64,000 bases of DNA. It comes from Rathayibacter sp. VKM Ac-2760 (GTDB taxonomy: Bacteria; Actinomycetota; Actinomycetes; Actinomycetales; Microbacteriaceae). The stretch lies in contig NZ_CP047173.1 of assembly GCF_009834185.1 (NCBI RefSeq), forward strand, positions 124,001 to 188,000. Reading direction: 5' to 3'. How positions within the stretch are numbered: the stretch's first letter is position 1; each line of letters opens with the position of its first letter. Shown one piece after another: positions 33,505 through 42,219 of the stretch. The translations under genes were made by a program, and so were the position numbers. Under the pieces are notes generated by a model. That model saw only the letters and a list, made by a program, of their open reading frames with translations, ran no database searches and was not told the origin of the DNA.

Positions 33505-35238
33505 ATGATCCTGCTCCGTCTCGCGTCCTCGTACGCGAAGCCCTACTCGCGGTCGATCGCGGCCGTCGTGGTGCTCCAGCTGATCGCGACCCTGGCCGCG
33601 CTCTACCTGCCGAGCCTCAACGCCGAGATCATCGACCAGGGCATCGGCCGCGGCGACACCGACTTCATCTGGGCCACCGGCATGACGATGCTCACGGTCT
33701 GCCTCGTCCAGGTCGCCGCGGCCATCGGCGGCGTCTACTTCGGCGCCCGCACCGCCATGGCCGTCGGCCGCGACCTGCGCCGCGACGTCTACCGCCGCGT
33801 CGACTCGCTGAGCGGGCTCGAGGTCGGCCGCTTCGGCACCGCCACGCTGATCACCCGCGGCACCAACGACGTGCAGCAGGTGCAGATGCTCGTGCTGATG
33901 ACGCTCAACTTCATGGTGTCGACGCCGATCATGTGCATCGGCGGGATCGTCTTCGCCCTGCGCGAGGACGCAGGACTGTCCTGGCTGGTCTGGGTGTCGG
34001 TGCCCGTGCTGTTCGTCGTCGTCGGCGTGCTGGTCTTCCTCCTGCTGCCGCTGTTCCGCCTGATGCAGGACCGGATCGACGGGATCAACGGGGTGCTGCG
34101 CGAGCAGATCACCGGCATCCGGGTGGTCCGCGCCTTCGTCCGCGAGCCGTTCGAGTCCGAGCGCTACCGCCGCTCGAACGAGGCGATCACCGAGGTGTCG
34201 ATCAAGGTCGGCAACATCTTCGTGCTGATGTTCCCGGCGATCATGATGATCCTGCACCTCGCCACGGCCGCCGTGCTCTGGTTCGGCGGGCAGCGGGTGG
34301 ATGCCGGGCAGATGCAGATCGGCTCGCTGACCGCCTTCCTGCAGTACCTGCTGCAGATCCTCACCGCCGTGATGATGGGCGTGTTCATGGTGATGATGAT
34401 CCCGCGCGCGGTCGTCTGCTCCGAGCGGATCCAGGAGGTCCTCGACACGCGGACCAGCCTGACCACGCCGACCGGCGGGGTCGAGGCGCCCACCGTCGGC
34501 CGCGTCGAGTTCTCCGGCGTCGTCTTCGGCTACCCCGGCGCCGAGCGGCCCGTCCTCTCGGACGTCGACCTCGTCGCCGAGCCCGGCCGCACCACCGCCA
34601 TCGTCGGCTCGACCGGCGCCGGCAAGACGACCCTGCTCGGGCTCGTGCCCCGGCTGTTCGACCCGCAGCAGGGCACCGTCGCGATCGACGGCGTGCCGGT
34701 GGCCTCGCTCGACCGCGCGCAGCTCGCGAAGGTCGTCGGGCTCGTCCCGCAGCGGCCGTACCTCTTCTCCGGCACGATCGCATCGAACCTCCGCTTCGGC
34801 CGGCCCGACGCGACCGACGCCGAGCTGTGGGAGGCGCTGCGCATCGCCCAGGGCGAGGACTTCGTCCGCGCGAAGGAGCGCGGGCTCGACGAGCCGGTCT
34901 CGCAGGGCGGCACCAACGTCTCCGGCGGGCAGCGCCAGCGGCTCTGCATCGCACGGGCGCTCGTGGCGAAGCCCCGCGTCTACCTCTTCGACGACTCGTT
35001 CTCGGCGCTCGACGTCGCGACCGACGCCCGGCTGCGCGAGTCGCTCGCCGAGGCGACCACCGACGCGACCGTGATCATCGTCGCCCAGCGGGTGTCGACG
35101 ATCCGGCACGCCGACCAGATCGTCGTGCTCGACGCGGGCCGCATCGTCGGCCGCGGGACGCACGACGAGCTCCTCGAGACGAACGCGACCTACCGCGAGA
35201 TCGTCGAATCCCAGCTGAGCGTGGAAGGGGTGGCCTGA
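33505..35238 (+). CDS. Heterodimeric ABC exporter, half with degenerate catalytic residues
   Basis: A 577-residue half-transporter: a six-helix membrane domain (residues 1-310) followed by an ATPase domain. Walker A STGAGKTT and signature NVSGGQRQRLCIARAL are normal. But Walker B reads VYLFDDSFSALD, with Asp for the catalytic Glu, and the switch His is replaced by Gln (VIIVAQRVSTI). This is the pattern of the inactive-site subunit in heterodimeric exporters such as TM287/288 or BmrCD. ATG 33505 has CCGGAGG 3-9 nt before it. The partner starts 2 bp after this stop. Likely exports drugs, lipids or peptides. Confidence 0.92.
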   Translation: MILLRLASSYAKPYSRSIAAVVVLQLIATLAALYLPSLNAEIIDQGIGRGDTDFIWATGMTMLTVCLVQVAAAIGGVYFGARTAMAVGRDLRRDVYRRVDSLSGLEVGRFGTATLITRGTNDVQQVQMLVLMTLNFMVSTPIMCIGGIVFALREDAGLSWLVWVSVPVLFVVVGVLVFLLLPLFRLMQDRIDGINGVLREQITGIRVVRAFVREPFESERYRRSNEAITEVSIKVGNIFVLMFPAIMMILHLATAAVLWFGGQRVDAGQMQIGSLTAFLQYLLQILTAVMMGVFMVMMIPRAVVCSERIQEVLDTRTSLTTPTGGVEAPTVGRVEFSGVVFGYPGAERPVLSDVDLVAEPGRTTAIVGSTGAGKTTLLGLVPRLFDPQQGTVAIDGVPVASLDRAQLAKVVGLVPQRPYLFSGTIASNLRFGRPDATDAELWEALRIAQGEDFVRAKERGLDEPVSQGGTNVSGGQRQRLCIARALVAKPRVYLFDDSFSALDVATDARLRESLAEATTDATVIIVAQRVSTIRHADQIVVLDAGRIVGRGTHDELLETNATYREIVESQLSVEGVA

Positions 35239-35239
35239 G

Positions 35240-37288
35240 ATGGCACGCGCACGCGACACCGAGGCGGAGATGCCGGTCGCCGACGAGACGACCGCCCTCG
35301 AGCCCGAGTTCGAGCCCGGCGAGGCCGACGGCGGGATGTTCGGCGACGGTCCGCCCGCGCGGAAGGCGCAGAACTTCTGGCCCTCCGCCAAGCGGCTCTT
35401 CAGCCTGCTCGGCCCGGAGCGCGCCCGGATGATCCTCGTGGTCGCCCTCGTGTCGGCCTCGGTCGTGCTCACCGTCATCGCGCCAAAGATCCTCGGCCAG
35501 GCGATGGACACCATCTTCAACGGGGTGATCGGCTCGCAGCTGCCGGCCGGCGTCCCGCTCGAGCAGATCATCGAGCAGCAGCGGGCGGAGGGCAACGACA
35601 CCTTCGCCGACATGCTCTCCAAGACCGCGATCGTGCCCGGCGAGGGCATCGACTTCACGGTGCTCGGCCGCCTGATCATCATCGTGCTGCTGATGTACGT
35701 CGTCGCCTCCGTGCTGATGTGGGCGCAGGGCTACATCCTCAACGGGCTCGTGATGCGGGTGGTCTTCGGACTCCGTCAGGACATCGAGGCGAAGATCAAC
35801 CGCCTGCCGCTGCGCTACTTCGACACCCGCCAGCGCGGTGACGTGATGTCGCGCGTGACGAACGACGTGGACAACATCCAGACCGCGCTGCAGCAGGCCT
35901 TCTCGCAGCTCGTGCAGTCGGTGCTCACGATCATCGGCATCGCCGTGATGATGTTCATCGTCTCCTGGCAGCTCGCGCTGATCGCGCTCGTCTCGATCCC
36001 GCTGTCGGCGGTGATCGCGGGCGTGATCGGCGCCCGCTCGCAGAAGCTGTTCGCCGCGCAGTGGAAGAACACCGGCGGGCTGAACGGCCACATCGAGGAG
36101 ACCTTCTCCGGACTCGAGATCGTCCGCACCTTCGGCCGCGACCGCGAGATGCTCGAGGAGTTCGACCGCCGGAACGACGCGCTCTACTCGGCCTCGTTCG
36201 GCGCCCAGTTCGTCTCGGGCATGATCATGCCGGCGATGACCTTCGTGTCCTACCTGTCCTACGTGCTGATCGCGGTCGTCGGCGGCCTGCGCGTCGCCTC
36301 CGGCCAGCTCACGCTCGGCGACGCGACCGCGTTCATCCAGTACTCGCGCGAGTTCACCCAGCCCGTGACGCAGCTCGCGAGCATGGCGAACATGCTGCAG
36401 TCGGGCGTCGCCTCGGCCGAGCGCACCTTCGAGCTGCTCGACGCCGACGAGCAGGAGCCCGAGACCGCGGTCGACTCGCTCCCCGAGCGCACCGACGGCC
36501 ACGTCGAGTTCCAGGACGTCTCCTTCTCCTACGATCCGGAGCAGCCGCTGATCGAGGGGCTGAGCTTCTCGGCTCAGCCGGGTCAGACGGTCGCGATCGT
36601 CGGTCCGACCGGCGCCGGCAAGACCACGCTGGTCAACCTGGTGATGCGCTTCTACGAGCTCACCGGCGGCCGCATCCTGCTCGACGGCGTCGACATCACC
36701 CGGATCGGACGGGGCGACCTCCGCTCGCGCGTCGGCATGGTGCTGCAGGACGCCTGGCTCTTCCAGGGCACGATCCGCGAGAACATCCGCTACGGCCGCC
36801 TCGACGCCACCGACGACGAGATCGTCGACGCCGCCCGGGCGACGATGGTCGACCGCTTCGTGCAGCAGCTGCCCGACGGCTACGACACGGTGCTCGACGC
36901 CGACGGCGGCAGCGTCTCGGCCGGTGAGCGCCAGCTCGTCACGATCGCCCGCGCGTTCCTCGCCAATCCGTCGCTGCTGATCCTCGACGAGGCGACCTCC
37001 TCGGTCGACACCCGCACCGAGCTGCTCGTCCAGCACGCGATGGCCGCGCTGCGCACCGACCGCACCTCGTTCGTCATCGCGCACCGCCTGTCGACGATCC
37101 GCGACGCCGACACGATCCTGGTGATGGAGTCCGGCCGCATCGTCGAGCAGGGCGCGCACGAGGCGCTGCTCGAGCGGCGCGGTGCGTACTACGACCTCTA
37201 CATGACTCAGTTCCGCGGCGGAGCCGAGGAGGGGCGGGGCGAGAAGGCCGGCGCGACGCGCTCGGGCGGGGTCGAGTCCGCGCCGTGA
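35240..37288 (+). CDS. Heterodimeric ABC exporter, half with intact catalytic residues
   Basis: A 682-residue partner with a polar N-terminal extension of about 50 residues before the membrane domain. A roughly 60-residue insert between the first two membrane helices (near residues 95-140) is absent from the partner. Walker A is PTGAGKTT, Walker B LLILDEATSSVD with the catalytic Glu, and the switch His is present in FVIAHRLSTI. Its signature, however, is degenerate: VSAGERQLVTIARAF. Combined with the partner, one ATP site is complete and one is not. ATG 35240 is separated by 1 bp from the previous stop codon. Confidence 0.92.
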   Translation: MARARDTEAEMPVADETTALEPEFEPGEADGGMFGDGPPARKAQNFWPSAKRLFSLLGPERARMILVVALVSASVVLTVIAPKILGQAMDTIFNGVIGSQLPAGVPLEQIIEQQRAEGNDTFADMLSKTAIVPGEGIDFTVLGRLIIIVLLMYVVASVLMWAQGYILNGLVMRVVFGLRQDIEAKINRLPLRYFDTRQRGDVMSRVTNDVDNIQTALQQAFSQLVQSVLTIIGIAVMMFIVSWQLALIALVSIPLSAVIAGVIGARSQKLFAAQWKNTGGLNGHIEETFSGLEIVRTFGRDREMLEEFDRRNDALYSASFGAQFVSGMIMPAMTFVSYLSYVLIAVVGGLRVASGQLTLGDATAFIQYSREFTQPVTQLASMANMLQSGVASAERTFELLDADEQEPETAVDSLPERTDGHVEFQDVSFSYDPEQPLIEGLSFSAQPGQTVAIVGPTGAGKTTLVNLVMRFYELTGGRILLDGVDITRIGRGDLRSRVGMVLQDAWLFQGTIRENIRYGRLDATDDEIVDAARATMVDRFVQQLPDGYDTVLDADGGSVSAGERQLVTIARAFLANPSLLILDEATSSVDTRTELLVQHAMAALRTDRTSFVIAHRLSTIRDADTILVMESGRIVEQGAHEALLERRGAYYDLYMTQFRGGAEEGRGEKAGATRSGGVESAP

Positions 37289-37298
37289 GGCCGCCCCG

Positions 37299-37304
37299 TA
37301 GAGT
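37299..37304 (+). promoter_or_regulatory. -10 element of the leaderless pyrE transcript
   Basis: TAGAGT lies 6 nt before GTG 37311, as in other leaderless genes here. It indicates that pyrE has its own promoter rather than relying on the exporter operon that ends 22 bp upstream. Confidence 0.5.
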
Positions 37305-37310
37305 AGGCCC

Positions 37311-37859
37311 GTGACCGACGCACGCCAGCAGCTCATCGAGTACATCGGCTCCGACGCCGTCTTCCACGGGGACTTCACCCTCACGAGTGGCAAGAAGGCG
37401 AGCTACTACGTCGATCTGCGCCGCGTCAGCCTCGATCACCGGGTCGCGCCGCTGATCGGCGACGTCATGCTCGACCTCATCGCCCCGATCGAGCGGGTCG
37501 ACGCGGTCGGCGGCCTCACCATGGGCGCCGACCCGATCGCCTCCGCGATCCTGCACCGCGGCGTCCTCCGCGGGCTCGAGTACGACGCCTTCGTCGTGCG
37601 CAAGGCGCCCAAGGACCACGGCCGCGGCCGCCAGGTCGAGGGCCCGGATCTCGCCGGCAAGCGCGTCGTCGTCGTCGAGGACACCTCCACCACCGGCGGC
37701 TCCCCGCTCGCCGCGATCGAGGCGCTGCTGAAGGTCGGCGCCGAGATCGCCGGAGTCGCGGTCGTCGTCGACCGCGCGACCGGGGCCCGCGAGATCATCG
37801 AGGGCGCCGGCTACCCCTACTTCGCCGCGATCGGGCTGGCCGACCTCGGCCTGAGCTGA
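37311..37859 (+). CDS. pyrE: Orotate phosphoribosyltransferase
   Basis: A 182-residue enzyme of pyrimidine synthesis that joins orotate to PRPP. It has the substrate segment TSGKKASYYVDLRRV near residue 26, the mobile-loop RKAPKDHGRGR near residue 98 and the PRPP-binding VVVVEDTSTTGGSP near residue 120. GTG 37311 is supported by the TAGAGT promoter 6 nt upstream. Its stop overlaps the next start (TGATG), so the Septum_form gene is coupled to it. Confidence 0.95.
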   Translation: MTDARQQLIEYIGSDAVFHGDFTLTSGKKASYYVDLRRVSLDHRVAPLIGDVMLDLIAPIERVDAVGGLTMGADPIASAILHRGVLRGLEYDAFVVRKAPKDHGRGRQVEGPDLAGKRVVVVEDTSTTGGSPLAAIEALLKVGAEIAGVAVVVDRATGAREIIEGAGYPYFAAIGLADLGLS

Positions 37860-39907
37860 TGGTGGACGACGGCGGCCGCACGCGCGGCGACGAGCCCGGC
37901 GACGACGCCCGGCCCGCGGAGGACGCACGCTCCGGCGGCGGCGGCGACGCCCGCCCCGAGCTCGAGCGCCGTCTCGGCGGCAGCGACTGGCTCCTCGAGC
38001 AGCTGAGCGGCGGCCGCCTGAAGAGCATCTTCGACGCGCCCCGCGAGCCGGCGCCGGAGGAGCGGCTGGCGCCCACGGCGGAGGCCGAGCCCGAGGATGA
38101 GGCCGCGCCCGAGGAGGCAGCGCCCGAGCAGGCGGCGCCCGAGGAGGCCCTGCCCGAGGAGGCCGCGCTCGAGGAGCACGCCGCGCCGACGCACGAGCCC
38201 GCGTCCGAGGAGCAGGCAGCGCCCGCCGACGAGACAGCACCTGCCGAGGGGGCAGCGGACACCGACGAGCTCGACCCGGCGCCGGCGTCGCCCGAGGAGA
38301 GCGCCGATGCTCGCGGCAGCGACACCGCCGATGCTCCGCCCGCTGCCCCAGCCTCGCGCGGCATCTGGGGTGCCTTCTCCTCCCCGGCGGAGCCTGCGGA
38401 GCCTGCCGAGCCGACCACCCGACCTGATCGGACGGATCAGCCCGACCAGCCGGAGGAGTTGGACCAGCCGGACCAGTCGGAGAAGCTCGACCAGCCCGCG
38501 GAGCCCGACCAGCCCGCCGATCAGCCCGTGGAGCCCGCTCCCGAGCGCCCGGCGGCGCCCTCGCCGCGCTTCCCGCTCGGCCCCGTGCTCCCGCAGACCC
38601 CTGCCGAGCGCCCCTCCGCCGTCCGGCCCTCCGCCGTCCGCCCCGCTGCCCAGGAGCCGCCCGCCCCGACGCCCCCGGTCGTGCCGCCCGCGCCGACCTC
38701 CGTCGCTCCCGTCCTGCCCGTCGCGCCGCCGGTCGATCTCCCGACCGCGCCGCCCGCTCTGCGCGGGCAGCAGCCGGAGCAGCCCGGCCCCCGCGGCGAC
38801 CGCCCCGAGGGCGCGACCGAGCCCGAGCCGCGCGAGCCCGTCGCTCCCGCCGTCTACCAGTGGCCCGACCCCCGCGGGGGCTGGGACCAGCCTCCGGTCT
38901 GGGAGGACGTCGTCGCCCCGCGCGACGAGCCCGAGGACGACGGCGGCGACGAGGAGCTCTGGCGCGAGACCGCCGGCGTCTACGCCTGGAACCTCGAGCC
39001 GGAAGCCGGCCCCGACGGCGATCCCGAGTCGTCCACCGCCGCATCCCACGACGACGTCGCGCCGAGCGCCGAGCAGCCCGCCGCCGCGGACGGCGCCTCC
39101 GCCCCGCCCAGCACCCCTGCCGGCGCGCACGTCAACGCCGCCCGCGCCAAGCGCACGCCCGTGCGCACGCCCCGCCCCAAGCCCGAGAAGCCCCCGAAGC
39201 CCCCGAGGGACCCGAAGCCGCCGAGGGACACCAGGCCCCCGAAGCCGCGGAGCGCTCCGAACCCCGCGCCCGCCCCGGTCCCGTCCGTCACGAGCGTCGG
39301 CGCACCCTCCCCGGCCCGGGTGCGGAGCAGGCGGCGCCTCCTGATCGGCCTGATCGCCGTCGGCGTCGTGCTGCTGCTCGGCGCGATCCTCGCGATCGGC
39401 ATCGCCGTCGGCTCGGCCGGCGACCGTGGCGAGCCGGCCGCCGCCCCCGCGGCGACCACCGCCGCTCCGTCCGAGCCGAGCGCGACGCCGAGCACCGCTC
39501 CCACCGCGGCGCTGCCCACCGTCGGCCCGCTGCCCGCCGGCACCTACGCCTGGACGGCGCTGCTCGGCGGGGAGTGCCTCCAGCCGTTCGACACCGTCTG
39601 GGCCGAGGACTTCACCGTCGTCGACTGCGCCACTGCGCACACCGGCGAGATGGTCGCCGCCGGCGAGCTGACCGATGCCGCGTTCCCGGGTCAGGACGCC
39701 CTCGCCGTCTCCGTCGCCTCGCTCTGCCAGGCGCAGGGCGTCGTCGACGTCGTGAGCGCCGAGGCGTACGGCGACGTGCAGGTCTCCGGCTCGTTCCCGG
39801 TCACGCAGGAGCAGTGGGACGCGGGCGAGCGCAGCTACTACTGCTTCGTCGACCGCGCCGGCGGCGGCGAGATGCTCGGCACGCTCGCCGGCACGCCGTC
39901 GGCCTGA
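37859..39907 (+). CDS. Septum_form domain protein with long disordered acidic N-terminus
   Basis: A 682-residue protein. Residues 1-480 are low complexity: Glu/Ala/Pro repeats (EEAAPEQAAPEEA style, about 75-150), then Asp-Gln-Pro repeats (about 185-225), Pro-rich stretches, and a basic Lys-Pro run (near 440-475). One membrane segment (LIGLIAVGVVLLLGAILAIG, near residue 490) precedes an outside domain of about 120 residues with GGECLQPF and VVDCATAHTGEMVAAG, the Cys pattern of the Septum_form family. The layout suggests an envelope or division protein with a cytoplasmic interaction arm. ATG overlaps the pyrE stop by one base. Confidence 0.82.
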   Translation: MVDDGGRTRGDEPGDDARPAEDARSGGGGDARPELERRLGGSDWLLEQLSGGRLKSIFDAPREPAPEERLAPTAEAEPEDEAAPEEAAPEQAAPEEALPEEAALEEHAAPTHEPASEEQAAPADETAPAEGAADTDELDPAPASPEESADARGSDTADAPPAAPASRGIWGAFSSPAEPAEPAEPTTRPDRTDQPDQPEELDQPDQSEKLDQPAEPDQPADQPVEPAPERPAAPSPRFPLGPVLPQTPAERPSAVRPSAVRPAAQEPPAPTPPVVPPAPTSVAPVLPVAPPVDLPTAPPALRGQQPEQPGPRGDRPEGATEPEPREPVAPAVYQWPDPRGGWDQPPVWEDVVAPRDEPEDDGGDEELWRETAGVYAWNLEPEAGPDGDPESSTAASHDDVAPSAEQPAAADGASAPPSTPAGAHVNAARAKRTPVRTPRPKPEKPPKPPRDPKPPRDTRPPKPRSAPNPAPAPVPSVTSVGAPSPARVRSRRRLLIGLIAVGVVLLLGAILAIGIAVGSAGDRGEPAAAPAATTAAPSEPSATPSTAPTAALPTVGPLPAGTYAWTALLGGECLQPFDTVWAEDFTVVDCATAHTGEMVAAGELTDAAFPGQDALAVSVASLCQAQGVVDVVSAEAYGDVQVSGSFPVTQEQWDAGERSYYCFVDRAGGGEMLGTLAGTPSA

Positions 39908-39924
39908 GCCGGGGGCCGTGCGAC

Positions 39925-40560
39925 GTGGACGAGCCCGGTCCCTCCGCCTCCCTCGAGGCGACGACGAACGGCGTCGGCCCGTGGGTCGGCGCCCGCCCCG
40001 ACGACGACCGACTCGACCCCGAGCTGCTCGAGCAGGGCGACTCGCGCAACGTGATCGACCGATTCCGCTACTGGCGGATGGAGGCGATCGTCGCCGAGCT
40101 CGACCGGTCGCGGCACCCCTTCCACGTCGCCATCGAGAACTGGCAGCACGACATGAACATCGGCTCGATCGTCCGCAGCGCGAACGCGTTCGGCGCCGAG
40201 AGCGTGCACATCGTCGGCCGGCGCCGCTGGAACAAGCGCGGGGCGATGGTGACCGACCGCTACCAGCACGTGCAGCACCACGAGACGGTCGCCGATCTGG
40301 CGCGCTGGGCCGCCGCGGAGGACGTGCCGATCCTCGCGATCGACAACGTGCCCGGCTGCGTGCCGATCGAGACGTTCGCGCTGCCGGAGCGCTGCGTGCT
40401 GCTCTTCGGGCAGGAGGGGCCCGGCCTCTCGGAGGAGGCGATCGCCGCCTCCGTCGCCGTGCTCGAGATCTCGCAGTTCGGCTCGACCCGCTCGATCAAC
40501 GCCTCCGCCGCCGCGGCCGTCGCGATGCACGTCTGGGTCCTCCAGCACGTCCGCTTCTGA
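39925..40560 (+). CDS. SpoU/TrmH family RNA methyltransferase
   Basis: A 211-residue 2'-O-methyltransferase of the SPOUT class, acting on tRNA or rRNA with S-adenosylmethionine. The three motifs are NIGSIVRSANAFGAESVHIV near residue 75, LLFGQEGPGLSEEAI near residue 155 and SQFGSTRSINASAAAAVAMH near residue 182; they form the knotted cofactor site. GTG 39925 is the first start in frame after the Septum_form stop, 17 bp away. The target nucleoside is not predictable. A family C palindrome follows. Confidence 0.92.
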   Translation: MDEPGPSASLEATTNGVGPWVGARPDDDRLDPELLEQGDSRNVIDRFRYWRMEAIVAELDRSRHPFHVAIENWQHDMNIGSIVRSANAFGAESVHIVGRRRWNKRGAMVTDRYQHVQHHETVADLARWAAAEDVPILAIDNVPGCVPIETFALPERCVLLFGQEGPGLSEEAIAASVAVLEISQFGSTRSINASAAAAVAMHVWVLQHVRF

Positions 40561-40582
40561 GCGGCGGGGCGCCCCCCTCCCA

Positions 40583-40630
40583 CTCTCCAGAAGTTGCGGT
40601 ACTCGCGCTCGACTACCGCAACTTCGGAGG
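40583..40630. repeat. Palindromic repeat family C, copy C2
   Basis: Core arms GAAGTTGCGGTA (40590-40601) and TACCGCAACTTC (40614-40625), with flanking CTCC/GGAG. Compared with C1, the stem bases GTCGTA are changed to GCGGTA on one side and TACGAC to TACCGC on the other, so pairing is kept. It starts 23 nt after the methyltransferase stop. Confidence 0.75.
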
Positions 40631-40674
40631 AGTGGCAGGGTCAGGCCGAGGAACGGCGTCGCCGGAGCGCTGCG

Positions 40675-41496
40675 TCAGAGGATCGCGTCGTCCGGCGGGA
40701 ACTCCGACTCGTACGGGTCGGCCGAGAGCAGCTCGTGCACGCCGGTCAGGACCTCGTCGGGGCGGAACGGGTAGCGGTCCATCTCGGCGCGGTCGCTGAT
40801 GCCGGTGAGGACGAGGACGGTGTGCAGCCCGGCCTCGATGCCGGCGACGATGTCGGTGTCCATCCGGTCGCCGATCATGCCGGTGTTCTCGCTGTGCGCG
40901 CCGATCTTGTTCATCGCCGAGCGGAACATCATCGGGTTCGGCTTGCCGACGACGTACGGGTCCTTGCCGGTCGCCTTCGTAATCAGCGCGGCGATCGCGC
41001 CGGTCGCGGGCATGACGCCCTCGGCGCTCGGGCCGGTCGCGTCCGGGTTGGTGACGATGAAGCGGGCGCCGCCGACGATCAGGCGGATCGCCTTGGTGAT
41101 CGCCTCGAAGCTGTAGTTGCGGGTCTCGCCGACGACGACGTAGTCGGGCGCCGTCTCGGTCATGATGAAGCCGGCCTCGTGCAGGGCGGTCGTGATGCCG
41201 GCCTCGCCGATCACGAACGCGCTGCCGCCCGGCATCTGCGAGGCGCAGAAGTCGGCCGTCGCGAGCGCGCTCGTCCAGATCCGCTCCTCCGGCACGTGCA
41301 GCCCCGACGCCCGCAGCCGCGCCGCGAGGTCGCGCGGCGTGAAGATCGAGTTGTTCGTGAGCACCAGGAACGGGGTCCCGGCGTCCGTCCACTCCTGGAT
41401 CAGCTCGGGCGCGCCGGGGAGCGCCTGGTTCTCGTGCACCAGCACGCCGTCCATGTCCGTGAGCCAGGCCTCGACCTCGCTGCGCTTCGTCGCCAT
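40675..41496 (-). CDS. HAD-IIA family phosphatase (NagD-like)
   Basis: A 273-residue phosphatase of the haloacid dehalogenase superfamily. The nucleophile motif is LTDMDGVLVHENQALPGA, motif II VLTNNS, motif III GKPNPMMF near residue 195 and motif IV GDRMDTDIVAG. The middle cap domain fits NagD/4-nitrophenylphosphatase-like enzymes that act on nucleotide or sugar phosphates. ATG 41496 has TAGCAT (complement of 41504-41509) 7 nt upstream. It is divergent from DUF3151 across an inverted repeat. Confidence 0.9.
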   Translation of the reverse strand: MATKRSEVEAWLTDMDGVLVHENQALPGAPELIQEWTDAGTPFLVLTNNSIFTPRDLAARLRASGLHVPEERIWTSALATADFCASQMPGGSAFVIGEAGITTALHEAGFIMTETAPDYVVVGETRNYSFEAITKAIRLIVGGARFIVTNPDATGPSAEGVMPATGAIAALITKATGKDPYVVGKPNPMMFRSAMNKIGAHSENTGMIGDRMDTDIVAGIEAGLHTVLVLTGISDRAEMDRYPFRPDEVLTGVHELLSADPYESEFPPDDAIL

Positions 41497-41503
41497 GGGG
41501 TCG

Positions 41504-41577
41504 ATGCTATCGGCGGCGGGCCTCCGGGGAGCCCGCGAGGGCTCCCCGGAGGGGGCACAGCGGGAGCGGGTTACCCT
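41504..41577. promoter_or_regulatory. Divergent promoter pair with central 13-bp inverted repeat
   Basis: The minus-strand -10 (TAGCAT, 41509-41504) and plus-strand -10 (TACCCT, 41572-41577) face away from each other. Between them CCTCCGGGGAGCC (41521-41533) and GGCTCCCCGGAGG (41540-41552) form a perfect inverted repeat with a 6-bp centre. Each arm covers the expected -35 of one promoter, so one repressor dimer could shut both. Confidence 0.5.
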
Positions 41578-41583
41578 GAGGGC

Positions 41584-42063
41584 ATGAATGGCGAGAACCT
41601 GCTGGGCCCCGAACCGACCCTCCTCCCGGACGAGCCCGCGGTCACCGCGGCCGTCGCCAAGCACGCGAACCCGGGAGCCGTCGAGTTCGCCGCGCTCGCC
41701 GCCGCGCACCCGCGCTCCCCGCTCGCGTGGGCGCTGCTCGCCGACAGCGTGTGGGGCATCGATGCGGCCCTCCCCTCCTACGCCTACGCTCGCGTCGGCT
41801 ACCACCGCGGCCTGGACCTCCTCCGCACCGCCGGCTGGCGCGGCCAGGGCCCGATCCCGTGGCGCCACGGCCCGAACCGCGGCTTCCTGCTCGCGCTCTA
41901 CGCGCTCCGCCGCGCCGCCGAGTCCATCGGCGAGACCGACGAGGTCGCCCGCCTCACCGGCTTCCTCGAGCAGGCCGACCCCGCCGCCATTCCCGAGATC
42001 GAGCGCTACCACGAGGATGCGCTGCCCCCTACCGCCGCCATCGTCATCCTGGGCGCGGACTGA
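41584..42063 (+). CDS. DUF3151 family protein
   Basis: A 159-residue soluble protein of unknown function, largely helical. The central stretch YAYARVGYHRGLDLLRTAGW near residues 67-86 and the following GPIPWRHGPNRGFLLAL are typical of DUF3151, a family widespread in actinobacteria. ATG 41584 follows TACCCT (41572-41577) by 6 nt, leaderless. A family A repeat starts 9 nt after the stop. Confidence 0.85.
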   Translation: MNGENLLGPEPTLLPDEPAVTAAVAKHANPGAVEFAALAAAHPRSPLAWALLADSVWGIDAALPSYAYARVGYHRGLDLLRTAGWRGQGPIPWRHGPNRGFLLALYALRRAAESIGETDEVARLTGFLEQADPAAIPEIERYHEDALPPTAAIVILGAD

Positions 42064-42071
42064 TCCGTCAC

Positions 42072-42168
42072 CTGCTGGTCGAGTAGCCCGCAGGGGCGTA
42101 TCGAGACCCACTCTTCTGAGGACGGTGGATCTCGATACGCCCGCTGCGCGGGCTACTCGATCAGCAGG
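42072..42168. repeat. Palindromic repeat family A, copy A6
   Basis: CTGCTGGTCGAGTAGCCCGC ... GTATCGAGACCCACT ... GGATCTCGATACGCCCGC ... GGGCTACTCGATCAGCAGG; orientation as A3. It begins 9 nt after the DUF3151 stop and lies between convergent genes. Confidence 0.88.
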
Positions 42169-42219
42169 GAACGCTGCTGCGCAGGTTGTTCGATCAGCAG
42201 ATTCGGGCGGGCCGCTCGG

